A DNA stretch of 64,000 bases from Pedobacter endophyticus (GTDB taxonomy: Bacteria > Bacteroidota > Bacteroidia > Sphingobacteriales > Sphingobacteriaceae), in NCBI RefSeq assembly GCF_015679185.1, contig NZ_CP064939.1, positions 2,852,001-2,916,000 on the forward strand. The letters run 5' to 3'. The translations under genes were made by a program, and so were the position numbers. The notes beneath the pieces are model-generated. The model did no database searches and was not told the origin of the DNA. It saw nothing but the letters and a program-made list of their open reading frames with translations. Each line of letters opens with the position of its first letter. Position 1 is the first letter of the stretch. Shown piece after piece: positions 33,811 to 42,692 of this stretch.

Positions 33811-34500
33811 ATGTCAAAAGAAGTAAAAATATTAATTGTAGAAGACGACGAAAACCTTCGCTTTCTTGTGGCGCACCGACTTAAGGCCGAGGGCTACACT
33901 GTTTTAGAAGCTAACGATGGCGAGGCAGGTGAAAGAATGATTATTGCCGACCAACCGGATATTGTTCTGCTGGATTGGATGATGCCGGGGAAGCAAGGTG
34001 CAGAGGTATGCGAAAGTGTACGCAAGCAAGGTTTCGAAAATCTGGTGATTATGATGACAGCCAAGGCGCAGGATGTTGATAAAATTGATGCCTACAACTT
34101 TGGCGCATCAGATTATATTACCAAGCCATTTAACATGGACGTTTTGGTGGCCATGCTCGAAAGTAAAGTCAAATTTATTGTAAATAAAGATATGGCCGAA
34201 ATTCACCGTTTCGGAAATATGGAGCATCATCCAAATATCCATACCTTGTTTAGAGACGGCAAGAAAATTGAGCTAACTATTCTTGAAAACCGCATTCTGC
34301 TTTATTTCTTGCGCAACCCCGGAAAGGTAATCAATCGCGATGAACTGATGTTGGTGGTTTGGGGCTATAACTCTGACGTAAACACACGAACATTAGACAT
34401 GCACATTGTTCGCTTACGTAAAAAAATAGAATTAAACCCCGATAATCCGCAATTGCTGCAAACAGTTAGAGGCGTAGGTTATCGCTTTAATGCAGGATAA
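33811..34500 (+). CDS. OmpR-family response regulator
   Basis: 229 residues from ATG 33811; the frame is open back to 33733 inside the kinase gene, but the protein starts naturally at M-S-K-E-V-K-I-L-I-V-E-D-D. The phospho-acceptor is D55 in L-L-D-W-M-M-P-G, with T in M-M-T-A-K-A and K in I-T-K-P-F. The C-terminal winged helix (about 130-229) carries the R-T-L-D-M-H-I-V-R-L-R-K-K-I recognition helix and the V-R-G-V-G-Y-R-F end. Partner of the upstream kinase; target genes are unknown. Confidence 0.93.
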   Translation: MSKEVKILIVEDDENLRFLVAHRLKAEGYTVLEANDGEAGERMIIADQPDIVLLDWMMPGKQGAEVCESVRKQGFENLVIMMTAKAQDVDKIDAYNFGASDYITKPFNMDVLVAMLESKVKFIVNKDMAEIHRFGNMEHHPNIHTLFRDGKKIELTILENRILLYFLRNPGKVINRDELMLVVWGYNSDVNTRTLDMHIVRLRKKIELNPDNPQLLQTVRGVGYRFNAG

Positions 34501-34607
34501 TATGAATGAGTGAGTTTTGAATGAGTGAATGAGTGAATTTGGCGTTATGCTTTATTCTCTCATTCATTCATTCTCTCATTGTATCATTCCCTCATTCCCT
34601 CATTCAA
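34501..34607. repeat. GAATGAGT short-period inverted repeat between convergent genes
   Basis: GAATGAGTGAATGAGTGAAT on the left is complementary to the ATTCATTCATTCTCTCATTG and CATTCCCTCATTC phrases on the right, forming a long imperfect hairpin between the response regulator and cphA stop codons. It may end both transcripts, though no U-tract is present. Confidence 0.7.
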
Positions 34608-37223
34608 TTAAGCTTCCAGCTCCCTATCTAAATGTTCGGTTACCCGTTGGATGGTATTATCAATCGTGTTGCTTAAAATGGTAAGGTAAGATCCCTTTTT
34701 GGCATGGGTAATTGCATCCTGTAAACACTCGGTGCTCTTGTTATTAATGATAATTTCCTTGCCCGGATCTACTTCCTTGATTCCGGTTACCAGCAAATTA
34801 ATTAATTCCTGCTGATCTCTCCCTCGCAAATATTTTTCCTGGCAGATATAAATCTTATCGAACATTTGGGCGGCAATTCTGGCCGTTTCAATAATGTCTT
34901 CATCTCTTCTGTCGCCCGTTCCCGAAATTATGCCAACATGCTCCGTTGCCTCTACGCTTTGCAAATAAGATTTCACGCCGTTAAAGCCATCAGGATTGTG
35001 CGCAAAATCTACCAAAACCTTAAAGTCTTTAAACGTAAAAACATTCATCCTACCCGGTGTATGCGCAGCCGAAGGAATAAAGGTTTCGAGCGATAAACGA
35101 ATGTCTTCTGGTTTGTAGCCCCATAAATAAGCCGCCAGTGTTGCCGCAAGCACATTCTGGATCATAAATTCTACCGAGCCTCCAAAAGTTAGCGGAATGT
35201 GTGTTGCCTTATCCACTCTCAACTTCCAATCGCCGGTTTTAATGGTGATGAAACCATTTTCGTAAATGGCAGCAATTCCACCTTTGCGGCAATGCTCCTT
35301 AATAACCGGATTGTTTTCATCCATGCTAAAATAGGCCACATTACACCTGGCATCTCTTGCAATTTTTACGCAATAGCCGTTATCAGCATTTAAAACCGCC
35401 CAGCCTTTGCGCCTAACCGCACCAATTACCACCGCTTTAACCCGTGTCAAATCATCCAATGTGTGAATGTCGGCCAAACCCAAATGGTCTTCCTGGATGT
35501 TAGTGATCACGCCAATATCGCAGGCATTAAAGCCCAAACCCGCTCTCAAAATCCCGCCGCGGGCAGTTTCTAACACAGCAAATTCAACCGTAGGGTCTTT
35601 CAAAATGAACTCAGCACTAACAGGGCCAGTGGTATCGCCCTTCATTAACATCGTATTGTGCACATAAACACCATCGCTTGTGGTGTAACCCACACGTTTT
35701 CCGTTGCTCCTTATAATATGAGCAATTAATCGCGTAGTTGTGGTTTTTCCATTCGTTCCCGTAACGGCGATGATTGGAATTTGCGATAGTTTACCCTGAG
35801 GATAAAGCATATCAATTACCGATGCCGCGACATTTCTTGGCAAGCCTTCGCTTGGTGCAAGGTGCATCCTAAAGCCCGGTGCCGCGTTTACCTCTAAAAC
35901 CACGCCGCCATTTTCGGTTAAGGGCTGCGTTAAGTTTTGAGCCATGATGTCGATACCGCAAATGTCTAAACCAATAACCCGCGAAATCCTTTCGCAAATA
36001 AAAATATTTTGCGGGTGAACAATATCCGTTACATCAATAGAAGTACCGCCGGTGCTTAAGTTGGCAGTCGATTTTAAATACACAATTTCGCCCTTTTCAG
36101 GAATCGTTTCGAGCGTGTATTCTTTTTTCGCCAGTAAATCCAACGTATCGCGATCTACAGCAATTTCGGTTAGCACGTTTTCGTGCCCGTAACCGCGGCG
36201 TGGATCTTCGTTTTCCTTATCAATCAGTTCTTGAATGGTATGAATGCCATTTCCAATTACGTGGGCCGGATCGCGTTGTGCCGCGGCCACCACTTTATGG
36301 TCGATTACCAGCACACGGAAATCGTAACCAGTGATAAACTTTTCGATTATGACGCGGCGAGAATAGGTTTTGGCATATTCAAAAGCAGCCTTTGCATCTT
36401 CCAATGTTTTAACATTAATGGTTGCCCCTTTACCGTGGTTACCGTCTAAAGGCTTAAAAACCAGCGGAAAGCCTACTTTTTTAACCGAAGCCTCTAAATC
36501 ATCGGGATTGGAAATGGTAACGCCAGAAGCCACCGGAATTGCTGCTTCAGTTAACAAGCGCTTGGTTTCCTCTTTATTGCTTGCAATATCTACCGCTATA
36601 CTGCTGGTTTTCTCGGTCATGGTCGCCCTAAAACGAACCTGATTCTTTCCGTAACCCAACTGTACCAGCGAGCTTTTGTTCAGGCGAATCCATGGAATGC
36701 TCCGGCTCACCGCTTCTTCCACAATAGAACCCGTACTTGGGCCCAACGCCTCCAGCTCGCGGATTTCTTTCATCCTGCGGATATCGTGCTCCAGGTCGTA
36801 TTCGCGGTTATCAATTAAAGCCTCCGCTATGCGCACCGCCGCCTCGGCCGAGTAAATACCAACCTTCTCCTCCAGATAACTGAAAACAACATTATAAATG
36901 CCTTCGGTTTTCGTTTGTCGCGTACGTCCAAAGCCCGTTTCCATGCCGGCGAGCGTTTGTATTTCGAGTGCAATGTGCTCAATAACATGACCCATCCATG
37001 TGCCTTCCTTTACCCGGGTAAAAAAACCACCCTCAACCCCTTTCGAACACCGGTGAGTAAACATGCTTGGCAACAACTTCTCAATCCTGCCGCTGAAACC
37101 CTCGATGGTATTCGTTGGCCTTTGCTCCATATCTTCCAAATCCAATCGCATTTGAATGAGCTTCTTTCTACTGATCGACCATATATTTGGCCCGCGTAAT
37201 ACTTGTATATTTAATATCTTCAT
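34608..37223 (-). CDS. cphA: Cyanophycin synthetase
   Basis: 871 residues, the usual CphA1 length. An N-terminal domain (1-160) is followed by an ATP-grasp domain (about 200-475, with the loop G261-N-H-G-K-G266 and the metal-binding E-V-N-A-A-P-G near 444-450). A Mur-ligase domain follows (from about 480, P-loop G489-T-N-G-K-T-T495), with D-F-A-H-N-P-D-G and a C-terminal ligase fold. It polymerises an Asp backbone with Arg side chains. Cyanophycinase and an isoaspartyl peptidase lie divergently next door, giving a complete make-and-break set for a nitrogen store in the cytosol. ATG 37223. Confidence 0.93.
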   Translation of the reverse strand: MKILNIQVLRGPNIWSISRKKLIQMRLDLEDMEQRPTNTIEGFSGRIEKLLPSMFTHRCSKGVEGGFFTRVKEGTWMGHVIEHIALEIQTLAGMETGFGRTRQTKTEGIYNVVFSYLEEKVGIYSAEAAVRIAEALIDNREYDLEHDIRRMKEIRELEALGPSTGSIVEEAVSRSIPWIRLNKSSLVQLGYGKNQVRFRATMTEKTSSIAVDIASNKEETKRLLTEAAIPVASGVTISNPDDLEASVKKVGFPLVFKPLDGNHGKGATINVKTLEDAKAAFEYAKTYSRRVIIEKFITGYDFRVLVIDHKVVAAAQRDPAHVIGNGIHTIQELIDKENEDPRRGYGHENVLTEIAVDRDTLDLLAKKEYTLETIPEKGEIVYLKSTANLSTGGTSIDVTDIVHPQNIFICERISRVIGLDICGIDIMAQNLTQPLTENGGVVLEVNAAPGFRMHLAPSEGLPRNVAASVIDMLYPQGKLSQIPIIAVTGTNGKTTTTRLIAHIIRSNGKRVGYTTSDGVYVHNTMLMKGDTTGPVSAEFILKDPTVEFAVLETARGGILRAGLGFNACDIGVITNIQEDHLGLADIHTLDDLTRVKAVVIGAVRRKGWAVLNADNGYCVKIARDARCNVAYFSMDENNPVIKEHCRKGGIAAIYENGFITIKTGDWKLRVDKATHIPLTFGGSVEFMIQNVLAATLAAYLWGYKPEDIRLSLETFIPSAAHTPGRMNVFTFKDFKVLVDFAHNPDGFNGVKSYLQSVEATEHVGIISGTGDRRDEDIIETARIAAQMFDKIYICQEKYLRGRDQQELINLLVTGIKEVDPGKEIIINNKSTECLQDAITHAKKGSYLTILSNTIDNTIQRVTEHLDRELEA

Positions 37224-37510
37224 GTAATATTTTGTTCGTTTTGTTAACAGGAACTGAGTGGCCTAAATCAATGTAAAAAGAATTAAAATTGATGACTGTA
37301 AATTATACATTTATTTTGAAACTCGCCGTTACAAATAGCTAAATCAAAAATTAAAGGCATTTGTTTTCCCAACAGGCTAAAATTGCAGCCTTTTGATGCT
37401 AAAGATGTCAACGTTTGTTAATAAACTAAATAATATTGACAAAAAAAGTCGTGTTTTTTATCTTAAGCTGATATATTTGGGTTTTTCGATAGCACTATAA
37501 TACACAAAGA
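37224..37510. promoter_or_regulatory. Divergent promoter region between cphA and cphB
   Basis: A 287-bp AT-rich spacer. On the plus strand TATATTTG (37472-37479) matches the -7 consensus, 31 bp before the cphB ATG. No equally good box was found for cphA. Shared control of synthesis and breakdown from this spacer is plausible but not shown. Confidence 0.5.
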
Positions 37511-38389
37511 ATGATTCCGAAAGGTAAACTCATCATCATAGGTGGGGCAATAAATACAGGAAGCTTTGCAGAAACGCAGTTCGGCTTGCCTGAAAATATG
37601 AACTTTTTTGAGCGTGGAATTTTAAAGCGGATTACTACCGAATCGGTTAAGGATGTCGAATCTCGCTTCGAGATTATTACCACCGCTTCGCTGATGCCCG
37701 AAAAAGTCGGCGAAGAATATACCAAGGCCTATGCGCAGCTCGATGTCCATAATTTAGGGGTACTAAACATTACCAATCGCGAAGAAGCCAATGCCGACGA
37801 GAACTACGAACGGATAAAAGCGGCAGAAGTAATTATTTTTACAGGCGGCGATCAATTGCGCCTTTCATCTATTTTTGGGGGAACAAAAATCCATCAACTG
37901 TTATTAGAGAAATATAAGAACGAGTCGGTAGTAATAGCCGGAACTTCGGCAGGCGCAGCGGCAAGCTCTAAAAATATGATTTACCAGGGCAGCAGCAAGG
38001 ATGCCCTTCTTAAAGGTGAAGTGAAGATTACAGGTGGATTAGGATTTATCGACGATGTTATTGTAGATACACACTTTGTACAACGCGGTAGAATTGGGCG
38101 TTTGCTATATGCAACGGCGAGCAATCCGGGCATCTTAGGCATCGGTTTGGGTGAAGATACCGGCCTCTTTATTTCTGAGGGCCACATTATGGAAGCCATT
38201 GGCTCAGGCATGGTGATTTTAGTGGATGGCCGCCACATGACCGATACCAACCTAACCGACGTCGAAATGGGGCAGCCAGTATCGATAAAAAACGCAGTGG
38301 TACACGTAATGTGCGATGGAGACGTTTATGATTTAGCCGATCATAGTTTAGTGATCCATCACCCGAAAGTTGTTCCTATTGGATCTTGA
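37511..38389 (+). CDS. cphB: Cyanophycinase (peptidase S51)
   Basis: A 292-residue S51-family serine exopeptidase. The nucleophile is S146 in A-G-T-S-A-G-A-A; the supporting F-T-G-G-D-Q-L motif lies near 115 and D-T-H-F-V-Q-R-G-R near 184-192. It cuts cyanophycin into beta-Asp-Arg dipeptides. No signal peptide, so it is cytosolic like the polymer. The next gene is an isoaspartyl peptidase that can split the dipeptide. Confidence 0.93.
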   Translation: MIPKGKLIIIGGAINTGSFAETQFGLPENMNFFERGILKRITTESVKDVESRFEIITTASLMPEKVGEEYTKAYAQLDVHNLGVLNITNREEANADENYERIKAAEVIIFTGGDQLRLSSIFGGTKIHQLLLEKYKNESVVIAGTSAGAAASSKNMIYQGSSKDALLKGEVKITGGLGFIDDVIVDTHFVQRGRIGRLLYATASNPGILGIGLGEDTGLFISEGHIMEAIGSGMVILVDGRHMTDTNLTDVEMGQPVSIKNAVVHVMCDGDVYDLADHSLVIHHPKVVPIGS

Positions 38390-38390
38390 G

Positions 38391-38597
38391 TTCGGAGTGC
38401 GGAGTTTGGAGTTCGGAGTTTGGAGTTGGGAGTTGGGAGTCGTGAGTCAAAAGTCCTAAGTCATAAGTTCGGAGTTGGGAGATAGGGCCGAAAGGCTAAG
38501 GCGCCCAATTTTGATGCTCACTACTCAATACTCACTACTCAATACTCAATACTCAATACTCGCTACTCGCTACTCAACACTCACTACTCAACACCTG
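38391..38597. repeat. Dense short-period repeat GGAGTTC / CTCAATA
   Basis: Left half: 7-nt units GGAGTTC, GGAGTTT, GGAGTTG repeated about ten times with point changes. Right half: CTCAATA, CTCACTA, CTCGCTA units. The halves are complementary in style (GAGT against ACTC) and could fold into a long irregular hairpin between cphB and the isoaspartyl peptidase gene. No ORF of note. Confidence 0.85.
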
Positions 38598-38616
38598 ATA
38601 CCTATCTATAACCATC

Positions 38617-39468
38617 ATGCCAAACGGAAAATTAATTATACATGGCGGCTTCTTTAGCGAGTCATCAACCAACCAGGAAACAAAAAAGGCCAAACAAGAT
38701 GCCTTGGCCCATATTGTTACCCTAGGCCACGATTACCTGAAAACCCACACGGCCTTAGAAACTGCTGTTTATACTGTTGCCTTACTGGAGGATAACGATT
38801 TGTTTAACGCCGGCATAGGTTCACAAATTCAAAGCGACGGTAAAATACGGTTAAGCGCCTCGCTAATGGATGGCAAAACCGGAAAATTTAGTGGCGTTAT
38901 CAACGTTGAAGATGTGAAAAACCCCATTTCGGTTGCCGAACACCTACTTCCGTACGATGATCGCGTTTTAAGTGACATTGGCGCACAAGATTTCGCCCGC
39001 AAAAATGGCTTTGCACACTTCAGCCCTGTTACACCGCAGCGCCAGGCAGAATACGAGGCTAAATTAAATCAGCAAAACAATAAGGGAACCGTTGGCTGCG
39101 TTGCGCTTGATACCGAAGGAAACCTGGCTGCAGCAACCTCAACCGGCGGAAAGGGTTTTGAAATACCGTGCCGTGTAAGCGACTCGGCCACTGTTGCAGG
39201 TAATTTTGCCAATGAATTTGCAGCCATTTCCTGCACCGGAGTTGGCGAAGACATTGTGAGTGCAGCCCTGGCAGCAAAAATTGTGACCCGTGTTACCGAC
39301 GGCTTTTCGCTTAAAGATGCAACTGATAAATCGTTTGACGAACTAAAGGCTATTGATGGTTTTGCCGGAACAATCGGAATTACTGTGGATGGCGAAATTT
39401 ATCACTGCGACTCTCACCCCTACATGGTTTGGGCTTCTTTTGATGTTAATTTACAGGTATTTAGCTAA
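38617..39468 (+). CDS. Isoaspartyl peptidase / L-asparaginase (Ntn-hydrolase)
   Basis: A 283-residue plant-type asparaginase. The autoproteolytic site is G157-T158 in N-K-G-T-V-G-C-V-A-L-D, making Thr158 the N-terminal nucleophile after cleavage; N-A-G-I-G-S near 68-73 and S-T-G-G-K-G near 175-180 are further family motifs. It hydrolyses isoaspartyl dipeptides, here very probably the beta-Asp-Arg from cyanophycinase. In the same direction as cphB, with the repeat block between. No signal peptide. Confidence 0.92.
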   Translation: MPNGKLIIHGGFFSESSTNQETKKAKQDALAHIVTLGHDYLKTHTALETAVYTVALLEDNDLFNAGIGSQIQSDGKIRLSASLMDGKTGKFSGVINVEDVKNPISVAEHLLPYDDRVLSDIGAQDFARKNGFAHFSPVTPQRQAEYEAKLNQQNNKGTVGCVALDTEGNLAAATSTGGKGFEIPCRVSDSATVAGNFANEFAAISCTGVGEDIVSAALAAKIVTRVTDGFSLKDATDKSFDELKAIDGFAGTIGITVDGEIYHCDSHPYMVWASFDVNLQVFS

Positions 39469-39497
39469 AATCCCAATTAAAGTATTATTTTTGTTGC

Positions 39498-40184
39498 ATG
39501 ACCAAAATTGTTTTGGCTTTCATTAGCCTTTTTGCATCATTTCAACTCTACGCTCAAAACATAGATAAAGCCGATTTTCAGGAACCTGGCGGCGGCACGG
39601 CAATTAACATTGCGGTATCGAAATTTGACCTTGAAGACGGAAATACGTTTTTTGACGAAGCCGAGGACTCGGAACGCAAGGGCGATTACAACGATGCTTT
39701 GACACTTTTCGGTAAGGCCGCTTTTGAATACAATGCCGTAAAAAACTTTAATAAATACGGACAGGCCATTCTGAAAATGAGCAACATGCATTATCAATTG
39801 GGCCGTTTTAGCGATGCGGAGCAAATTCTCTTAAACGTTGCTTTAAAAAACTACTCCAAAATGGGGAGCAAACCGGGCCTAATGAACGCCTATAACCTCC
39901 TCGGAAAAGTGTACCTGGCCAACAATAAATACACACAGTCGATGTGGTTTTATACCCAACAAGGCATTCTGGCCAAGCAATTGAAAAGAAGTAACGCTTA
40001 CATCGAATCTGTTTTGGGCATTGTTCAGGTGAAGATAAAAAAACGTGATTTTACACTTGCATTGAGAGATTTAAAATCGGCCGAGTGGATGGCCAATTCC
40101 ATTAAAACCAACCAGTACAAAGCGCAGATTAAAGATGCAAGAGAATTAATCGCCTCAAAAACCAGTGCGAAAGCGAAAAGTTGA
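39498..40184 (+). CDS. Secreted TPR protein
   Basis: A 228-residue protein with a signal peptide (1-19, ending L-Y-A-Q). Four or so TPR-like helical hairpins cover about residues 50-210 (A-E-D-S-E-R-K-G-D-Y-N-D-A-L-T, A-Y-N-L-L-G-K-V-Y-L-A-N-N-K-Y). No catalytic motif. It starts 29 nt after the isoaspartyl peptidase, so it may be co-transcribed, but no functional link to cyanophycin is evident. Confidence 0.8.
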   Translation: MTKIVLAFISLFASFQLYAQNIDKADFQEPGGGTAINIAVSKFDLEDGNTFFDEAEDSERKGDYNDALTLFGKAAFEYNAVKNFNKYGQAILKMSNMHYQLGRFSDAEQILLNVALKNYSKMGSKPGLMNAYNLLGKVYLANNKYTQSMWFYTQQGILAKQLKRSNAYIESVLGIVQVKIKKRDFTLALRDLKSAEWMANSIKTNQYKAQIKDARELIASKTSAKAKS

Positions 40185-40200
40185 TCCAATGATCTCTAGT

Positions 40201-40241
40201 CATCCGATGAATATGCGCAATTGCACATTATTCATCGGATG
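40201..40241. repeat. Solo copy of the CATCCGATGAAT palindrome
   Basis: CATCCGATGAAT (40201-40212) and ATTCATCGGATG (40230-40241) form a perfect 12-bp stem. The loop ATGCGCAATTGCACATT is itself nearly palindromic. 16 nt after a stop codon. Confidence 0.85.
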
Positions 40242-40375
40242 ACTGGTTTGTTGATTGTAATATTCTGCATTAGAATGGTTATCGGGCAGCGCATACAAAA
40301 CAATTTTTAACGGCTTACGTTAGCATTTAGATTGTTAAATAAAAAGCTTTTAGCTAGATTTGATAAAGTTTTAAC

Positions 40376-40405
40376 AAGAGACAGTAATAATGCTGTCTCT
40401 TTTTT
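40376..40405 (+). terminator. Terminator 190 nt after the TPR gene, just before the protease gene
   Basis: AAGAGACAG (40376-40384) and CTGTCTCTT (40393-40401) form a 9-bp stem, followed by T residues. It isolates the protease gene from the upstream transcript. Confidence 0.85.
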
Positions 40406-40474
40406 GTTTTTTCGCTAAAATGGTATCATATTGGCTATATAGAATTGGAAATGGATTTTAAATCATTTAAAGAG

Positions 40475-42640
40475 ATGTTAAAGAGAATATTTTTTGTAAT
40501 TTTTACTGCGGCTGTACTGGCTTGTCAAGCTGCACCTAAAACTCAGCCGATAGTTGAGGGAGTTACCAACGTGAAGCCCGACGAGCAGCAGCAAATTGTG
40601 ATTAAAGAGGTGGTTAACCTGATTGAAAGTTATAACTACAAAAAAATTCAGATCAACGATTCTATCTCCTCGCTAGTATTGGATAAGTACATTAAATCTT
40701 TAGATCAGGGGAAGAATTACTTTTTGGCCTCAGATATTAAGGAGTTCGAAAAATACAGATACACACTGGATGACGATTTCAAAAACGGCGATTTAAGTGC
40801 CCCATTCTATATTTACAACGTTTATGCAAAGCGTTTAAACGAATACTTTAACTACTCTTTAGCCCAGATTAAAACCAAATTCAATTTTAATGACAACGAT
40901 ACTTTCGTTTACGACAGGGAAAAAATGCCCTGGGCAGCCTCGGCCACCGCATTAAACGAAAACTGGCGCAAGCGGGTTAAATACGAATTGGTTAATTTAA
41001 ATCTGACAGGTACTGCAGAAGCAAAAAACGTGGAAACACTAACAAAACGTTACAAAAATCTGCAGTCGCAAACGTCGAAAACAAATAATCAGGACGTTTT
41101 CCAGATCTTAATGGATGCATTTACCGAATCTGTAGACCCTCATACCAATTATTTTGTACCAACCAGAGCCACCGAGTTTAACGAAGAAATGTCTCGCTCA
41201 TTTGAAGGCATTGGCGCCCGTTTGCAAATGGAAAATGAGGTGGTGAAAGTATCTGAAATAATTGCCGGTGGACCTGCCTTTAAGGGCAAGCAGTTAAGTG
41301 CAGGCGATAAAATTACTGCGGTTGCACAAGGCGATGGCGAATTTGTTGATGTAGTAGGCTGGAGAATTGATGCCATTGTTGCTAAAATTAAGGGGCCAAA
41401 AGGAACAAAAGTTCGCTTAAAGGTAATCCCAGTGGGAAAAGAAATGTCGTCGAAACCTGTAATTATCGATATTGTTCGCGAGAAAGTTATCCTCGAAGAT
41501 CAATCGGCAAAGAAAAAGGTGAAAACCATTTCAACCAATGGCAAGAGCTATAAAATCGGCATCATATCGTTACCTGCTTTTTACGCTGATTTTAAAGCTG
41601 CAAATGCAGGAGATAAAAATTACAAGAGTACCACACGCGATGTAAGAAAATTAATCGATTCGCTAAAAAACATCGATAAGGTAAACGCCATTGTGATGGA
41701 TTTACGTGGCAACGGAGGCGGATCGCTGGTAGAGGCCATTTCGTTAACAGGATTATTTATTGATAGAGGCCCGGTTGTGCAGGTGAAAGATTTGCGTGGC
41801 AAAATAGAAGTTGACGAAGATGAAAATGCGGGCGTAGCCTGGGACGGACCTTTTGGTGTTATGGTTGATCGCCTGAGTGCATCGGCCTCAGAAATTTTCG
41901 CTGGTGCAATACAAGATTACGGCCGCGGTATTATTATGGGCAGCCAAACTTATGGCAAAGGAACCGTTCAATCGTCTATCGACTTAAACAAACTGATTAA
42001 CCCCGGTATGTTGCAAAAAATAGCAGGATTGATTGCCAGAGACAAAACAATCGGTACCTCGCCGGGTGCCGCGGGCGCTGCAAACGTTAACCTGGGTCAA
42101 ATTAACCTGACTATGGCCAAGTTTTACCGCGTTGCCGGAAGCAGTACACAACACAAGGGCGTAATTCCTGATGTTACTTTCCCATCTGTTTACCCGATGG
42201 ATAAAATTGGTGAAGATACCGAGGCTTCTGCATTGCCCTGGGACGTTATTCCGAGCTCGAACTTCAAAGCAGTGGCTAATTTGGCAGCAGTAAAGGCAGG
42301 CCTGATAAAAAATAGCGAACAACGAATTGCAAACTCACTCGATTTTAAATACTTGAAACAAGATATTGCTGATCTTAAAAAACGTGATGCAGAAATTTCA
42401 GTTCCTTTAAATGAAGCTAAACTTAAGGCTGAACGCGATGCCCAGGAGGCAAAATCGCTTGCCAGACAAAACGAGCTTAGAGCTTTACGAGGCTTGCCTG
42501 CAATTAAAAAAGGCGAAAAGGTGACCAAACAAGATACTTTCGACTTTATTGAGGATGAATCGTTGAAAGTAATGGGCGATTTTATGCAGCAAACCGGTAA
42601 TTATGTAATGAATTTAGGAAATACTGGTCAACAGTTCTAA
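40475..42640 (+). CDS. Tail-specific (C-terminal processing) protease, S41
   Basis: 721 residues from ATG 40475. The frame starts at 40445, but the added residues are hydrophilic and would bury the signal; the lipobox-like V-L-A-C lies at residues 14-17 from 40475. Layout: an N-terminal Prc domain, a PDZ domain (about 240-330), then the S41 domain with the catalytic Ser in D-R-L-S-A-S-A-S-E-I-F-A and Lys in Y-G-K-G-T-V-Q, and a C-terminal DUF3340-like helical part. It trims or degrades periplasmic proteins by their C-termini. Confidence 0.92.
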   Translation: MLKRIFFVIFTAAVLACQAAPKTQPIVEGVTNVKPDEQQQIVIKEVVNLIESYNYKKIQINDSISSLVLDKYIKSLDQGKNYFLASDIKEFEKYRYTLDDDFKNGDLSAPFYIYNVYAKRLNEYFNYSLAQIKTKFNFNDNDTFVYDREKMPWAASATALNENWRKRVKYELVNLNLTGTAEAKNVETLTKRYKNLQSQTSKTNNQDVFQILMDAFTESVDPHTNYFVPTRATEFNEEMSRSFEGIGARLQMENEVVKVSEIIAGGPAFKGKQLSAGDKITAVAQGDGEFVDVVGWRIDAIVAKIKGPKGTKVRLKVIPVGKEMSSKPVIIDIVREKVILEDQSAKKKVKTISTNGKSYKIGIISLPAFYADFKAANAGDKNYKSTTRDVRKLIDSLKNIDKVNAIVMDLRGNGGGSLVEAISLTGLFIDRGPVVQVKDLRGKIEVDEDENAGVAWDGPFGVMVDRLSASASEIFAGAIQDYGRGIIMGSQTYGKGTVQSSIDLNKLINPGMLQKIAGLIARDKTIGTSPGAAGAANVNLGQINLTMAKFYRVAGSSTQHKGVIPDVTFPSVYPMDKIGEDTEASALPWDVIPSSNFKAVANLAAVKAGLIKNSEQRIANSLDFKYLKQDIADLKKRDAEISVPLNEAKLKAERDAQEAKSLARQNELRALRGLPAIKKGEKVTKQDTFDFIEDESLKVMGDFMQQTGNYVMNLGNTGQQF

Positions 42641-42654
42641 AATAACTACTTCGA

Positions 42655-42692
42655 AAAAGCCGATCAAAAGTATTTTTGATCGGCTTTTTTGT
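42655..42692 (+). terminator. Terminator after the tail-specific protease
   Basis: AAAAGCCGATCAAAA and TTTTTGATCGGCTTTT form a long stem (15 bp) with a short loop and a T-run. Confidence 0.92.
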
